A DNA stretch of 8,219 nucleotides from Clostridiales bacterium (GTDB lineage Bacteria; Bacillota; Clostridia; Oscillospirales; Oscillospiraceae), in the NCBI GenBank assembly GCA_019422005.1, contig JAHZEF010000104.1, positions 1 to 8,219 of the forward strand. Reading direction: 5' to 3'. This document shows, in pieces, positions 1 through 5,436 of this stretch. The notes beneath the pieces were generated by a model. That model was not told where the DNA came from. It worked only from the letters and a program-made list of their open reading frames with translations, and made no database searches. A program made the translations under genes and the position numbers. Within the stretch, counting starts at the first letter, position 1, and each line of letters begins with the position of its first letter.

Positions 1-2
1 CG

Positions 3-92
3 GGGATCACCCAGGGGGTGCTGTGCGCCGGCTGCAGCGTATACGTCAATCAGGTAGTCAAGCAGGCGGGAAAGAAGGGAGACGGAGAATGA
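3..92 (+). CDS. probable phage holin, C-terminal end only (5' part outside window)
   Basis: An open frame enters from the left edge in frame 3 and ends at TGA 90-92, leaving about 29 codons. The visible tail has a small-residue, hydrophobic stretch (GVLCAGCSVYV), then NQVVKQ and a charged end rich in Lys, Gly and Glu. This layout, a membrane segment followed by a short charged cytoplasmic tail, is typical of small phage holins. The stop overlaps the start of the amidase gene (ATGA at 89-92), as is common for holin-endolysin pairs. The identification rests on tail composition and context only. Any other short protein read in this frame is possible. Confidence 0.45.
   Translation, partial: GITQGVLCAGCSVYVNQVVKQAGKKGDGE
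75..81 (+). promoter_or_regulatory. ribosome binding site of the endolysin gene
   Basis: AAGGGAG lies 7 nt before ATG 89. It decides the start: the upstream in-frame GTG at 23 would add 22 Arg/Gln/Gly-rich residues that match nothing in the family and would overlap the holin frame deeply. Confidence 0.7.
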
Positions 93-829
93 ACCTTCTG
101 CTCATCAGCGGCCATGGGGCGGGAGACCCCGGCGTAACGGCTGCGATCCACGGCCGGGCATACCGGGAGGCAGACGAGGCGCGGAAGGTCACGGCGGCGC
201 TCCGGGAGGCCCTGGAAGGGAGCTGCAGCGTGACGGTCTACCCTACCGATCGGAACGCCTTCGAGGACTACAAAAAGGGGACGCTGTCGGCAGTCGCCCG
301 GTTCCCCCAATATGACTACGTGCTGGAGATCCATTTCAACGCGCTGCAGGGCGGCGCAGCGGACGACCACACAAAGGGCGTGGAGTGCTATGTGACCACG
401 TCGGAACCGGGCACTGCCGTGGAGCGTGCGATTACAAACAGGGTGTCAGCCTGCGGGCTGACGAACCGGGGCGTGAAACGGAAGGACTGGTCGGTGATCC
501 GGACGGCGCGGAAGGCCGGGGTGCCGGCGGCGCTGCTGGAGGTCTGCTTCCTCGACGATCCGGACGACATGGCAGTTTATACGGCAAAGTTCCGGCAGAT
601 TGTGGAAGGGATCGCGGAGGCTGTGCGGGAAGGCTTCGGGCTGCGGAAGGAGGCGGAAGAGGAAGTGACGGTTTATAAGACGCTGGCGGACGTACCGGCC
701 TGGGGGCAGGCGACGGTGCGGAAACTGCTGGACAAAGGGTATCTGGAAGGCACCGGCGACGGGCTGAACCTGGAGCACAATATGCTCCGGGTGCTGGTCA
801 TCAACGACCGGGCCGGGCTGTATGATTGA
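89..829 (+). CDS. phage endolysin, N-acetylmuramoyl-L-alanine amidase (Amidase_3)
   Basis: The 246-residue protein is a zinc amidase predicted to cleave the bond between N-acetylmuramic acid and L-alanine in peptidoglycan. Seen in the sequence: ISGHGAGDPG at 6-15 gives the first zinc His (H9), the Glu around 27-30 (READE) is the likely second ligand, EIHFNA at 80-85 gives the third (H82), and LLEVCFLDD at 149-157 carries the likely catalytic Glu (E151). There is no signal peptide, which fits a phage lysin released through a holin rather than a secreted host amidase. After a Glu-rich linker (187-194), residues 196-246 form a short SLH-like module (VPAWGQ, KLLDKGYLEGTG, RAGLYD) known from other clostridial phage lysins, probably for wall binding. 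The start is ATG 89. The gene overlaps the holin stop by ATGA and is followed at once by an intrinsic terminator, so it is probably the last gene of a late lysis operon. Confidence 0.88.
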   Translation: MNLLLISGHGAGDPGVTAAIHGRAYREADEARKVTAALREALEGSCSVTVYPTDRNAFEDYKKGTLSAVARFPQYDYVLEIHFNALQGGAADDHTKGVECYVTTSEPGTAVERAITNRVSACGLTNRGVKRKDWSVIRTARKAGVPAALLEVCFLDDPDDMAVYTAKFRQIVEGIAEAVREGFGLRKEAEEEVTVYKTLADVPAWGQATVRKLLDKGYLEGTGDGLNLEHNMLRVLVINDRAGLYD

Positions 830-837
830 ACGAAATA

Positions 838-880
838 CCCTCTCGTGAGATGGATTATCTCACGAGAGGGCTTATATTTT
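838..880 (+). terminator. intrinsic terminator after the endolysin
   Basis: The arms 838-850 and 858-870 are perfectly complementary over 13 bp. One more T-A pair (851/857) makes 14 bp around a 5-nt loop (GGATT). The stem is followed by the T-rich tail CTTATATTTT. It starts 8 nt after the stop of the amidase gene and closes the lysis operon. Confidence 0.9.
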
Positions 881-952
881 CGGTGTGCATAGGAGTGTGA
901 GTAACATGTATTTTTAGGTATTGTAACGTACTTTTTGAAGTAGCCCTCAAAA

Positions 953-986
953 AGGAAAAAAGCCGGCAGCCATTGAGACTGCCGGC
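953..986 (-). terminator. intrinsic terminator of the tRNA-Ser operon
   Basis: Read on the minus strand, GCCGGCAG (986-979) pairs with CTGCCGGC (969-962) around a 9-nt loop and is followed by TTTTTT and then CCTTTTT. The hairpin begins one base after the CCA end of the tRNA-Ser(GCU), so it ends the tRNA transcript. Confidence 0.88.
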
Positions 987-987
987 A

Positions 988-1079
988 TGGCGGAGTGGGA
1001 GGGATTTGAACCCTCGCGCGCGGTTTAGACGCCTACTCCCTTAGCAGGGGAGCCCCTTCGGCCTCTTGGGTACCACTCC
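988..1079 (-). tRNA. tRNA-Ser, anticodon GCU, encoded CCA
   Basis: The minus-strand transcript is 92 nt including an encoded CCA. The acceptor stem is GGAGTGG/CCACTCC with discriminator G, the residue expected for tRNA-Ser. The anticodon arm is CTCCC-CTGCTAA-GGGAG, with anticodon GCU at 1045-1043, which reads AGC and AGU. The T arm is GAGGG-TTCAAAT-CCCTC. A long variable arm (class II) precedes it, as expected for serine. It lies 33 nt downstream of the tRNA-Ser(UGA) gene and shares its promoter. Confidence 0.97.
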
Positions 1080-1112
1080 AGGTCGAATTGCCAAACCATA
1101 TCCGGGAAAGTG

Positions 1113-1201
1113 TGGCGGAGAGAGTGGGATTCGAACCCACGGCTCATTGCTGAGTCACTGGTTTTCAAGACCAGCTCCTTAAACCGCTCGGACATCTCTC
1201 C
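1113..1201 (-). tRNA. tRNA-Ser, anticodon UGA, encoded CCA
   Basis: The minus-strand transcript is 89 nt including CCA. The acceptor stem is GGAGAGA/TCTCTCC with discriminator G. The anticodon arm is CTGGT-CTTGAAA-ACCAG, with anticodon UGA at 1167-1165, which reads UCA and, by wobble, other UCN codons. The variable arm is long (class II) and the T arm is GTGGG-TTCGAAT-CCCAC. It is the first gene of the two-tRNA unit. Confidence 0.97.
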
Positions 1202-1226
1202 AGATCATATCCTCAGAGATACGCCA

Positions 1227-1258
1227 ATTATACTAGCACGAGCCGCCGGATTTGTCAA
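1227..1258 (-). promoter_or_regulatory. promoter of the tRNA-Ser operon
   Basis: On the minus strand a perfect -35 TTGACA (1258-1253) is followed after 17 nt by TAGTAT (1235-1230), preceded by TGC and so an extended -10. A perfect TATAAT overlaps it (1232-1227) but would need a 20-nt spacer. Either choice puts the start of transcription about 20 nt before the tRNA-Ser(UGA) gene. The near-consensus elements suit a stable RNA gene. Confidence 0.82.
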
Positions 1259-1267
1259 CCGTAAACA

Positions 1268-1296
1268 TTGAATTCCCTGACCGACTTTGTTAAAAT
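1268..1296 (+). promoter_or_regulatory. promoter of the membrane Nudix-like gene
   Basis: TTGAAT (1268-1273), a 17-nt spacer and TAAAAT (1291-1296) form a good sigma-A-type promoter. The predicted transcript starts near 1302-1304. This almost excludes translation from ATG 1306 by a normal ribosome binding site and supports the start at 1330. Its -35 element lies only 9 nt from the -35 of the divergent tRNA promoter. Confidence 0.68.
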
Positions 1297-1318
1297 GGAA
1301 GAAAAATGTCGAAAGATC

Positions 1319-1323
1319 GGAGG
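1319..1323 (+). promoter_or_regulatory. ribosome binding site deciding the start at 1330
   Basis: GGAGG lies 6 nt before ATG 1330. The alternative ATG at 1306 has only a weak GGAAG in front of it and falls at the predicted transcription start. Confidence 0.75.
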
Positions 1324-1329
1324 CCGTTC

Positions 1330-2589
1330 ATGTTTCAGGACTTGTTGAATCTGGTCTTTGCGCTGGCCCAGAGCATCCTGGCGGTGGTTGCGACGATGAT
1401 TGCAGTCAACCAGCGGCGGGAGCAAAAGTATGAGATGCGGGTGGAGAACCTGAAAAAGATGGTCCGCAGTATCCGCATGGAGCGGTATGAGTATGCTGCG
1501 GAGAGCCTGCGCTACTATCGGGAGCGGTTTCAGGGGATCCGGGGCGCCGTAGCGGATCAGGTGCTGTTTCAGGAGGGATGGGTCCAGAAGCGGGACGACC
1601 CGTACTTTCTGCCTCTGGGCGCAGTCCGGCTGAATCTGCCGGACGGGCTGGGCGGGCTATGGGACAGCAGCCGTAATCCCAGGCCGTCGTTTCTGCCGAC
1701 TCCGAAAGAAGGGTACGCGGAAAATGCAAAATTTCACTGTGAGGTGAATCTGATGAATCTTCCGCTGTATGGCCTGGGGGGCGTGCATGTGGAGGGCAGC
1801 GGCCGGAAGAAGCAGGTGACGCTGGATATCGTCAAGGGAAGATACTATGACTTCTATGACACCTGCGAGGTTCTTGCGGCGGAAATGGCCTACTGCCGCC
1901 GGATTCAGATGGAACGCCATCCGGCCGGCGGCCCGCTGCCGATGCGGGACCGGCAGTCCGACGTGTTCGACTTTACCAACCGCTTTGTGGGGATCGGGAT
2001 CAATGCGCTGACCATCCTGCAGAATGTGGAGGATGACGACGGCCGCAGCAGCAGCTATTTCCTGCTGCACAGGCGTTCTGCCAGCGGCGTTGCGGAGGGC
2101 GCCAACAGCTATCATGTGGTGCCGGCGGGCTCTTACCAGCCGGCGACGGTGGAGTTTCCGGTGCTGGTGGATGCGTCGGACAGAAATCTGAATTCCACCG
2201 TGGTCCGGGAATTCGGCGAGGAACTGCTGGGAATTGAGGAGTTTGCAGACCTGTTCAGCCCGGAACTGGTGCGTGCGTATGAAAAGGTTCCGCCGGCCAG
2301 CTTCCTGGGCATTGCGCTGGATCCGCTGAATACCAAAGCAGAGATACTGGCCTGTCTGACGCTGGATGTACGGCGGACACCGCTGTTCGACGGGAAGCGG
2401 ACGCGCCGCGAGATCCAGGCGCATTTGACGGATACCTATGAGGGAACCGTCACATTGAAGGAACTCACCATGCCCATGATCCGGCAGTTCCGGGACAATC
2501 CCATGTCTATCCCGGCGTTCCGGCAGATCCTGGCGGTGGTGGCCGAGCATGCCGGCCAGTTTGGTGTGCAGGGGCGGGAGGAGCCCTGA
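1330..2589 (+). CDS. membrane-anchored protein with Nudix-like domain, function unknown
   Basis: The protein has 419 residues from ATG 1330 (427 if ATG 1306 were used). Residues 5-27 form one hydrophobic segment (LLNLVFALAQSILAVVATMIAV) followed by basic residues. This suggests an N-terminal membrane anchor with the rest in the cytoplasm, and a basic, probably helical region follows (28-70). The core carries YHVVPAGSYQP (261-271) and, 22 residues on, REFGEELLGIEEF (293-305). The second resembles the Nudix box REUXEEXGU with one extra residue, and the first sits where the Nudix box glycine region would be. From memory, the same pair of motifs occurs in uncharacterised actinobacterial regulators with a Nudix-like C-terminal part. 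That is recall, not a search. Segment 163-230 (VTLDIVKGRYYDFYDTCE, FTNRFVGIGINALTIL) seems to belong to the same conserved core. The gene is monocistronic and divergent from the tRNA operon. Substrate and activity are unknown. It could be an inactive sensor domain rather than a hydrolase. Confidence 0.75.
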   Translation: MFQDLLNLVFALAQSILAVVATMIAVNQRREQKYEMRVENLKKMVRSIRMERYEYAAESLRYYRERFQGIRGAVADQVLFQEGWVQKRDDPYFLPLGAVRLNLPDGLGGLWDSSRNPRPSFLPTPKEGYAENAKFHCEVNLMNLPLYGLGGVHVEGSGRKKQVTLDIVKGRYYDFYDTCEVLAAEMAYCRRIQMERHPAGGPLPMRDRQSDVFDFTNRFVGIGINALTILQNVEDDDGRSSSYFLLHRRSASGVAEGANSYHVVPAGSYQPATVEFPVLVDASDRNLNSTVVREFGEELLGIEEFADLFSPELVRAYEKVPPASFLGIALDPLNTKAEILACLTLDVRRTPLFDGKRTRREIQAHLTDTYEGTVTLKELTMPMIRQFRDNPMSIPAFRQILAVVAEHAGQFGVQGREEP

Positions 2590-2590
2590 A

Positions 2591-2619
2591 CGGCGGTGAA
2601 GGGGAACTTTTCACGGCCG
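2591..2619 (+). terminator. possible weak terminator after the Nudix-like gene
   Basis: CGGC (2591-2594) and GTGAA (2596-2600) pair with TTCAC (2610-2614) and GGCCG (2615-2619), leaving one G-G mismatch and a 9-nt loop. The tail is only T-rich (GTTTGATAATTTG) and contains the -35 of the next promoter. It starts 2 nt after the stop codon. This could be a weak terminator or chance. Confidence 0.35.
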
Positions 2620-2621
2620 GT

Positions 2622-2650
2622 TTGATAATTTGCCGCAGGTGTGGTATAAT
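2622..2650 (+). promoter_or_regulatory. promoter of the metal-GTPase operon
   Basis: TTGATA (2622-2627), a 17-nt spacer and a perfect TATAAT (2645-2650) with TGG directly before it (extended -10). Transcription should start near 2657. The ribosome binding site AAGAAGAAGGG (2665-2675) lies 7 nt before ATG 2683. Confidence 0.82.
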
Positions 2651-2682
2651 TTCATATTATTTCAAAGAAGAAGGGTTCAGGC

Positions 2683-3831
2683 ATGACGAAAATTGATGTA
2701 TATTCCGGCTTTCTGGGAGCCGGCAAAACAACGCTGATCAAAAAAATGATTCAGGAGGCCTATACCGGGGAAAAGCTGGTGCTGATCGAAAATGAATTTG
2801 GCGAGATCGGTATTGACGGCGGCTTTCTGCAGGAGGCCGGCATCCAGATTACAGAGATGAATTCCGGGTGCATTTGCTGCAGCCTGGTGGGAGACTTCGG
2901 CAAGGCGCTGACCCAGGTGATCGAACAGTATGCGCCGGATCGCATCCTGATTGAACCGTCCGGCGTGGGAAAGCTTTCCGACGTGATCGCCGCAGTCAGG
3001 CGGGTGGTCCGGGACGGCGTGGAACTGGGCTGCTGCACTGCAGTGGTGGACGCCACAAAGTGCCGGATGTACATGAAAAATTTCGGAGAGTTTTACAACA
3101 ACCAGATTGAGACGGCTGATACCATCTTCCTCAGCCGCACCGATGTGATTTCGGAGGAAAAGCTGCAGAAGGCCGTGGAGATGATCCGGCAGCACAATGC
3201 AGAAGCGGCGCTGGTTACGACGCCGTGGCAGCACCTGACCGGCGCGCAGATTCTGGAAACCATGGAGGGGCATTCCAGCCTGGCCGGAGAACTGGCCAGC
3301 CTGACGGAGGAAACGGCCTGCCCTGTCTGCGGCGGGCATCATCACGGCCACGACCATGCGCATGAGGGAGAGCACCACCATGACCATGGCCACCACCACG
3401 GGCACGAGCATGACCATGAGCACGATCATGAGCATGAACATGAGCATGAACATGAGCATGAACATGAGCATGAACATGAGCATGAACATGAGCATAACCA
3501 TGGAGAACACTGCAGCTGCGGCTGCCATGATCACGACCATGCGCATCACCATGCCGACGAAGTGTTCTCCTCCTGGGGGATGGAGACGGCAAAGCCGTTT
3601 ACCAAAGAGAAGATCGCAGAGATTCTGGCAGCGCTGGAGGATGAGCGCCAATATGGCCTGATTCTGCGTGCGAAAGGATATGTGCCCGGGGAGAACGGGG
3701 CATGGATCCATTTTGATTATGTTCCCGGAGAGCCGGACGTCCGCGACGGCGCTGCGGCTGTGACGGGACGGATCTGCGTCATCGGCTCCCGCATCAGCGA
3801 GCAGGCGATCGCCGCTCTGTTCGGTGCATAA
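2683..3831 (+). CDS. CobW/COG0523 family GTPase, His-rich putative zinc metallochaperone
   Basis: The 382-residue protein belongs to the G3E P-loop GTPase class, whose COG0523 branch delivers zinc or other metals to target proteins. Seen in order: Walker A GFLGAGKTT (9-17), the switch region ENEFGEIGIDGG (36-47), the family-defining metal site GCICC (62-66, CxCC), Walker B-like ILIEPSG (88-94), and LSRTD (150-154) where most G3E proteins have NKxD. Between the GTPase domain and the CobW C-terminal domain (about 292-382) lies an insert with CPVCGG (213-218), 37 histidines between 219 and 290 mostly as His-Glu and His-Asp pairs, and CSCGC (277-281). Such inserts are taken to bind several metal ions. 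The gene has its own promoter and is followed after 12 nt by a second P-loop protein, so they form one operon. Zinc is the most likely metal from the family, but nickel or cobalt is possible. No metal-regulator site could be assigned with confidence. Confidence 0.92.
   Translation: MTKIDVYSGFLGAGKTTLIKKMIQEAYTGEKLVLIENEFGEIGIDGGFLQEAGIQITEMNSGCICCSLVGDFGKALTQVIEQYAPDRILIEPSGVGKLSDVIAAVRRVVRDGVELGCCTAVVDATKCRMYMKNFGEFYNNQIETADTIFLSRTDVISEEKLQKAVEMIRQHNAEAALVTTPWQHLTGAQILETMEGHSSLAGELASLTEETACPVCGGHHHGHDHAHEGEHHHDHGHHHGHEHDHEHDHEHEHEHEHEHEHEHEHEHEHEHNHGEHCSCGCHDHDHAHHHADEVFSSWGMETAKPFTKEKIAEILAALEDERQYGLILRAKGYVPGENGAWIHFDYVPGEPDVRDGAAAVTGRICVIGSRISEQAIAALFGA
3427..3495 (+). repeat. in-frame 12-bp tandem repeat coding for His-Glu pairs
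   Basis: Five perfect copies of CATGAGCATGAA (3427-3486) plus 9 nt of a sixth. Each unit codes for His-Glu-His-Glu. More diverged CAY-GAN hexamers flank it on both sides (about 3405-3426 and 3523-3551). The unit length is a multiple of three, so gain or loss of copies changes the number of His-Glu pairs without breaking the frame. Confidence 0.95.
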
Positions 3832-3836
3832 GGGGG
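3831..3836 (+). promoter_or_regulatory. ribosome binding site of the second operon gene
   Basis: AGGGGG begins on the last base of the stop codon of the preceding GTPase gene and lies 7 nt before ATG 3844. It rules out the upstream in-frame GTG at 3838, which would be 1 nt from this site. Confidence 0.75.
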
Positions 3837-3843
3837 CGTGGAC

Positions 3844-4785
3844 ATGACGCCGATTCCCGTCTATACCTTTACCGGGTTCCTCGAGTCCGGCAAGACCAGG
3901 TTTATCCAGGAGACGCTGGAGGATCCCAGATTCAATGCCGGCGAGAGGACGCTTCTGATCGTCTGCGAAGAGGGGGAGGAATCCTATGATTTTTCCGCAT
4001 ATCCGCACCGGAATGTCTTTTTGGAGACGGTGGAGCAGTATGACGACGTGACTACGGAGACCTTGTCGGGCTGGCAGAAGCAGCATCGTGCGGAACGGGT
4101 GGTGCTGGAGCTCAACGGCATGCAGACTGTGGGGGCGTTTTATGAAAAAATGCCGGAGAACTGGCAGATCGCGCAGGAAGTGATGTTTGCAGACGCCACT
4201 ACCATTTTGAGCTATAACGCCAACCTCCGTTCCCTTGTGGTGGATAAGCTGCAGGGATGTGAAATGGTGGTGTTCAACCGGATGGCCAAGGGGCAGGACG
4301 TCATGCCGTTTCACAAGCTGGCCAGGGCGCTGAACCGCCGTGTGGATATCATCTATGATTTTACGGACGGCTCCACCCAGTTCGATGAAATCGAAGACCC
4401 GCTTCCCTTTGACCTCAATGCGCCGGTGATCGAAATCGGCGATGACGACTATGCGCTCTGGTACCGTGATATCTCTGAAGAACCCAGGAAATATCACGGA
4501 AAGACCGTGCGGTTCAAGGCGCAGGTGGCGCGGCTGCGCCGCCTGAAAACGGGCTGGTTTGCACCGGGCCGCTTTGTGATGACCTGCTGCGCGGAGGATA
4601 TTCAGTTCATGGGGATACCGTGCCGGTTCGTCGGCAGTGAAGGGCTGGAGACCAGGAGCTGGGTTCAGGTGACGGCCAGCATCGAAGCAAAACGCCACGC
4701 GCTCTATCAGGGCGTCGGACCGGTTTTGACGGCGCTGACTGTGGAGCCGGCCCAGAGGCCGCAGGAAGAGGTCTGTACGTTTTAA
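3844..4785 (+). CDS. degenerate G3E P-loop protein fused to a TIGR03943/YcgQ-like C-terminal domain
   Basis: The 313-residue protein has two parts. Residues 1-190 resemble a CobW-type GTPase: Walker A TGFLESGKT (10-18) is intact, VVLELNGM (86-93) sits at the Walker B position, and VVFNRMAKGQD (142-152) replaces the NKxD motif. The metal motif CxCC of the family is absent, and CEEGEESYD (41-49) replaces the switch sequence EFGE. Residues 195-313 match what I recall of the C-terminal part of TIGR03943 (YcgQ-type, DUF1980) proteins: KTVRFKAQV (220-228), GRFVMTCCAEDIQF (242-255) with the Cys pair 248-249, GPVLTALTVEPAQRP (292-306), and an acidic end. TIGR03943 proteins are usually paired with a YraQ-type permease and a CobW protein in metal-related operons. 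It is the last gene of the operon and the terminator follows 15 nt later. A role in metal trafficking with the upstream GTPase is inferred. The domain boundary is approximate. Confidence 0.8.
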   Translation: MTPIPVYTFTGFLESGKTRFIQETLEDPRFNAGERTLLIVCEEGEESYDFSAYPHRNVFLETVEQYDDVTTETLSGWQKQHRAERVVLELNGMQTVGAFYEKMPENWQIAQEVMFADATTILSYNANLRSLVVDKLQGCEMVVFNRMAKGQDVMPFHKLARALNRRVDIIYDFTDGSTQFDEIEDPLPFDLNAPVIEIGDDDYALWYRDISEEPRKYHGKTVRFKAQVARLRRLKTGWFAPGRFVMTCCAEDIQFMGIPCRFVGSEGLETRSWVQVTASIEAKRHALYQGVGPVLTALTVEPAQRPQEEVCTF

Positions 4786-4800
4786 AGCGCCCGGAACAGG

Positions 4801-4838
4801 AAGCCGCCGGAATCCAATTGGGATTCCGGCGGCTTTTT
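4801..4838 (+). terminator. intrinsic terminator of the metal-GTPase operon
   Basis: GCCGCCGGAATCC (4803-4815) pairs perfectly over 13 bp with 4821-4833 around a 5-nt loop, extended by AA/TT at the base, and is followed by TTTTT. On the minus strand the hairpin ends in TTCCTG. It could therefore also act weakly on transcripts from the convergent gene at 4910-5305, which has no terminator of its own. Confidence 0.92.
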
Positions 4839-4909
4839 GGAACCGGCGCGGGCGGGCATTGCCGCAGGCCGGCTTCGCGGGGGCGTGTTTTGGCGCTGCC
4901 CGGCAGTTG

Positions 4910-5305
4910 TCAGACGCCTAAAACGTAAAACCCGTTGTATTGTTTGCCCCCGTCCAGCCAGTCCAGCAGCCTTTGGCTGTCTGCCGGCGTTTCTCTTTTT
5001 ATGGCTTCGGTCATAAGCGCGGTCTGCTCCGGCGAATAGTAGTTGATTCCCAACAGGTCAACGCCGCCGCATTCCCTGTTGTTGTAAATCCCATTACTGA
5101 AAATTTTGCAGTACTGTGCAAAAAATGCATCCATATCATCGCCGAAGATGTACAGCGAATCATTTTTCCAGTGTTCAATCGCCTGGACAGATAGGATTTC
5201 CCCGATTTCAGCGCCCTGCCTGATCCGGCAGTATTGCAACTCGATGAAATCAGAGCCCCCAAATTGCCTCCGTTCGTCCTGTGAAGAAAAGGTGTGAAAC
5301 AGCAT
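4910..5305 (-). CDS. small protein of unknown function, lower GC than neighbours
   Basis: The protein has 131 residues from the ATG at 5305-5303. I do not recognise a named family. It is cytoplasmic by appearance, with no signal peptide or membrane segment, and is acidic and aromatic-rich. It contains SLYIFGDDMDAFFAQY, FSNGIYNN, a GVDLLGINYYSPEQT block, and a C-terminal DWLDGGKQYNGFYVLGV. The regular mix of aromatic and charged residues and a good GGAGG site 7 nt upstream support a real gene. GC is visibly lower than nearby genes: one 60-nt line inside it (5101-5160) counts 38%, against 63% for a line in the flavoprotein gene (6361-6420). This hints at a separate origin. It lies 131 nt after the COG2509-type gene on the same strand with no clear promoter between, so co-transcription is possible. 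A small immunity-type protein is one guess, without direct support. Confidence 0.68.
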   Translation of the reverse strand: MLFHTFSSQDERRQFGGSDFIELQYCRIRQGAEIGEILSVQAIEHWKNDSLYIFGDDMDAFFAQYCKIFSNGIYNNRECGGVDLLGINYYSPEQTALMTEAIKRETPADSQRLLDWLDGGKQYNGFYVLGV

Positions 5306-5312
5306 GGTGTTG

Positions 5313-5317
5313 CCTCC
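5313..5317 (-). promoter_or_regulatory. ribosome binding site deciding the start at 5305
   Basis: GGAGG on the minus strand lies 7 nt before the ATG at 5305-5303. The longer reading from 5338 would add 11 residues and place this site inside the coding region. Confidence 0.7.
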
Positions 5318-5436
5318 ATTGTCCCCGGACGGCTGCATTCTGCTGCCGCAGGGGGAAAAGCTGGTGTTTCAAACGTTCCTGTGCGGAGCGGATCCTGCCG
5401 CTTCAGCGGCTGGGCACGGCGCGGCCCGCCATCCGG

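Noticed and set aside
23..88. 22-residue N-terminal extension of the endolysin from GTG 23
   Set aside because: It would be a basic, low-complexity stretch read out of frame through the holin end. The ATG at 89 has its own ribosome binding site and begins exactly at the first beta strand of the amidase fold.
891..917. Tiny gene with a ribosome binding site (AGGAG, then ATG 906)
   Set aside because: The frame reads only three codons before TAG. No known leader-peptide context follows, since the tRNAs downstream are on the other strand.
1657..2550. Minus-strand open frame (297 codons) opposite the Nudix-like gene
   Set aside because: Its His/Arg/Gln-rich composition is typical of a shadow frame. 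The plus strand has a promoter, a ribosome binding site and a coherent protein.
3427..3495. CRISPR array or non-coding satellite
   Set aside because: The 12-bp units are contiguous without spacers and lie in frame inside a coding region.
2677..4698. Long minus-strand open frame (673 codons) across both metal genes, including a Met/Phe/Leu repeat
   Set aside because: It is the antisense of two well-supported genes. Its repeat is the reverse reading of the His-Glu repeat, and it has no family motifs. High GC keeps the opposite frame open.
5397..5410. Hairpin GCCGC-TTCA-GCGGC after the COG2509-type gene as a terminator
   Set aside because: The stem is only 5 bp and there is no T tract on the minus-strand side. 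Read-through into the small gene at 4910-5305 seems more likely.
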